NCBI GenBank assembly: GCA_018677115.1
Contig: JAHHOC010000422.1
Coordinates: forward strand, 1 to 8,405
Direction: 5' to 3'
Source of the DNA: Arenicella sp.
GTDB taxonomy: Bacteria; Pseudomonadota; Gammaproteobacteria; Arenicellales; Arenicellaceae
DNA length: 8,405 nucleotides
Shown here: positions 7,155 to 8,405 of the stretch, in pieces
Layout of the letters: every line of letters starts with the position of its first letter
Numbering within the stretch: the stretch's first letter is position 1
The notes under the pieces: generated by a model
What the model was told of the DNA's origin: nothing
Databases searched by the model: none
The model's input: the letters and a program-made list of their open reading frames with translations, nothing else
Made by a program: the position numbers and the translations under genes

Positions 7155-7173
7155 TTCCAGGTATAGTTCAGCG

Positions 7174-8307
7174 ATGCGTGTCGGAATAGTAGCCGGCGAA
7201 AAATCAGGAGACTTTCTAGGCAGCGAGTTGATACGTGCGCTGCGTAATCGATACCCGAGCGCAGAATTCGTGGGATTGTGCGGCCCGCTCATGCAGCAGC
7301 AGGGAGCTGTAAGCCTGGCTGAGATGGAAAAGATCAGTATTTTCGGACTGGACGGCCTGTTCTCATCACTAATCGAAATCCTATCGATTCGAAACCAGCT
7401 TTACAGGCACTTTCAGGTTTGGCAGCCGGATGTTTTCATTGGTATTGATGTGCCGGATTTTAACCTGGCACTGGAGCGAAAGCTTAAGAAACGCGGGGTG
7501 CCGACCGTGCATTATGTCAGCCCGACGGTTTGGGCCTGGCGCAGCGGCCGCATCAGCAAAATAAGGGCTTCGGTCGACCTGATGTTGGTGATGTTTCCGT
7601 TTGAGGAGGCTTATTACCGAGCCCGGCAAACCCCGGTCAAGTACGTCGGTCACACCCTGGCGAGGGAGATCCTACGGTGGTCACCGGACCAGCAATTCCA
7701 TCGTAGCTTGAATCTCGGCGATGGCAGGGTTATCGCATTACTGCCGGGTAGTCGAATGAGTGAAGTTAGTCGATTGGCCGAAGAAATGATTAATGGTGCC
7801 AGACAGCTCGCTCTTTCGTATCCGGATTTGAATTTTTTAATACCTGCTGCAAACCCGAAAATCGCCAGTTACCTGCGCTCGGTTTTGCAACTGGATTCGC
7901 CAAACTTCCGCATCGTCGATGGTCATTCCCGGGATATCCTTGCATTGGCCGATGTGGCCGTGCTTGCGTCCGGTACAGCTGCCCTGGAAGCAGCTTTATT
8001 CGCTACGCCGATGGTTGTTATGTATAAGATTTCGTGGCTCTCAGCCATCGTGTTTAAGCGATCGATTAGAGTCAAGCATTTTTCTATGCCCAATCACCTG
8101 ACCGACCCGCCTGTGGTGCCTGAACTGATTCAGCAGGGCGCGACGGCGGAAAATATGGTCGAGGAAGTGACTAAATTACTACTTGATGCGGATCACTATT
8201 CACAACAGCAATCGGCGTTGAGGAAGATTGCCCCAAAGCTGGCTGCTGACAGCGCCAAGCTGGCTTGCGACGCCATCGATCAGTTGCTCGCAAATCGCAG
8301 AAAATGA
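7174..8307 (+). CDS. lpxB: Lipid-A-disaccharide synthase LpxB
   Basis: LpxB is a peripheral inner-membrane GT19 glycosyltransferase that joins UDP-2,3-diacylglucosamine and lipid X (2,3-diacylglucosamine 1-phosphate) to give the tetra-acylated disaccharide precursor of lipid A. The product has 377 residues (E. coli 382). Motifs in order are AGEKSGD (7-13), the catalytic-region GIDVPDFN (90-97, with D92 matching E. coli D98), [11 protein letters not shown] (113-123), LLPGSR (189-194), LASGTAALE (264-272), and PN (306-307) matching the E. coli PN around N316. After that asparagine the sequence is HLTDPP, where relatives usually have a form like LLAG; downstream VPELIQ is normal. The start at 7174 fits the family N-terminus; its ribosome binding site is weak (AGGT at 7159-7162). 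The stop overlaps the rnhB start by four bases. Confidence 0.96.
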   Translation: MRVGIVAGEKSGDFLGSELIRALRNRYPSAEFVGLCGPLMQQQGAVSLAEMEKISIFGLDGLFSSLIEILSIRNQLYRHFQVWQPDVFIGIDVPDFNLALERKLKKRGVPTVHYVSPTVWAWRSGRISKIRASVDLMLVMFPFEEAYYRARQTPVKYVGHTLAREILRWSPDQQFHRSLNLGDGRVIALLPGSRMSEVSRLAEEMINGARQLALSYPDLNFLIPAANPKIASYLRSVLQLDSPNFRIVDGHSRDILALADVAVLASGTAALEAALFATPMVVMYKISWLSAIVFKRSIRVKHFSMPNHLTDPPVVPELIQQGATAENMVEEVTKLLLDADHYSQQQSALRKIAPKLAADSAKLACDAIDQLLANRRK

Positions 8308-8405
8308 TAGCAGGTGTTGATGAAGTAGGAAGAGGCCCGTTGGCCGGCCCGGTAGTCACCGCCGCAGTAATATTGCCGACAGATTACAATCTCAGTGGTC
8401 TGAAC
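8304..8405 (+). CDS. rnhB: Ribonuclease HII, N-terminal fragment
   Basis: RNase HII removes ribonucleotides embedded in DNA and the RNA of RNA-DNA hybrids. Only the first 34 codons are present and the window ends inside the gene. They contain the family opening [15 protein letters not shown] (3-17), with catalytic D6 and E7, followed by V-T-A-A-V-I-L. The ATG at 8304 overlaps the lpxB TGA (ATGA), which implies translational coupling. lpxB-rnhB is the normal gammaproteobacterial order, usually followed by dnaE, so dnaE may lie just beyond the window. Confidence 0.95.
   Translation, partial: MIAGVDEVGRGPLAGPVVTAAVILPTDYNLSGLN

Overview
The window is a stretch of gammaproteobacterial core chromosome. 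It carries the envelope-biogenesis cluster in the familiar order cdsA (3' end), dxr, rseP, bamA, skp, fabZ, lpxA, lpxB, rnhB (5' end), all on the plus strand. The gene order, the Skp/OmpH-type chaperone, and the HEYGH and LDG motifs of RseP all point to a Gram-negative gammaproteobacterium that makes lipid A. The sequence alone does not settle the genus. I see no insertion sequences, tRNAs, rRNAs, CRISPR arrays or phage genes.

Layout. Positions 1-194 hold the C-terminal end of CDP-diglyceride synthase (phospholipid precursor). Positions 215-1387 hold dxr (MEP isoprenoid pathway) and 1407-2774 rseP (site-2 protease of the sigma-E envelope stress pathway). The 261-base spacer at 2775-3035 is the only long non-coding gap. 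It holds a heptamer repeated three times, a long-loop inverted repeat and an unconvincing 55-codon open frame. Then come bamA (3036-5318, outer-membrane protein insertase), skp (5385-5885, periplasmic chaperone that delivers proteins to BamA), fabZ (5917-6360), lpxA (6368-7147) and lpxB (7174-8307). The window ends 34 codons into rnhB, whose start overlaps the lpxB stop.

How the genes work together. CdsA and Dxr supply precursors for phospholipids and for isoprenoids such as undecaprenyl carriers. RseP senses and relays envelope stress. Skp and BamA fold and insert outer-membrane proteins. FabZ, LpxA and LpxB act at the branch between fatty acid synthesis and lipid A synthesis. Short gaps, including one 4-base overlap, suggest cotranscription. 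The long bamA leader suggests an extra promoter or control point there.

The clearest oddity is an absence: lpxD, which normally lies between skp and fabZ in this cluster, is missing, and skp and fabZ are only 31 bases apart. Secondary points are a BamA C-terminus without the usual terminal aromatic residue, a small perfect stem-loop whose loop contains the lpxA stop codon, and a few substitutions inside conserved motifs. I found no evidence of a new multi-gene system.
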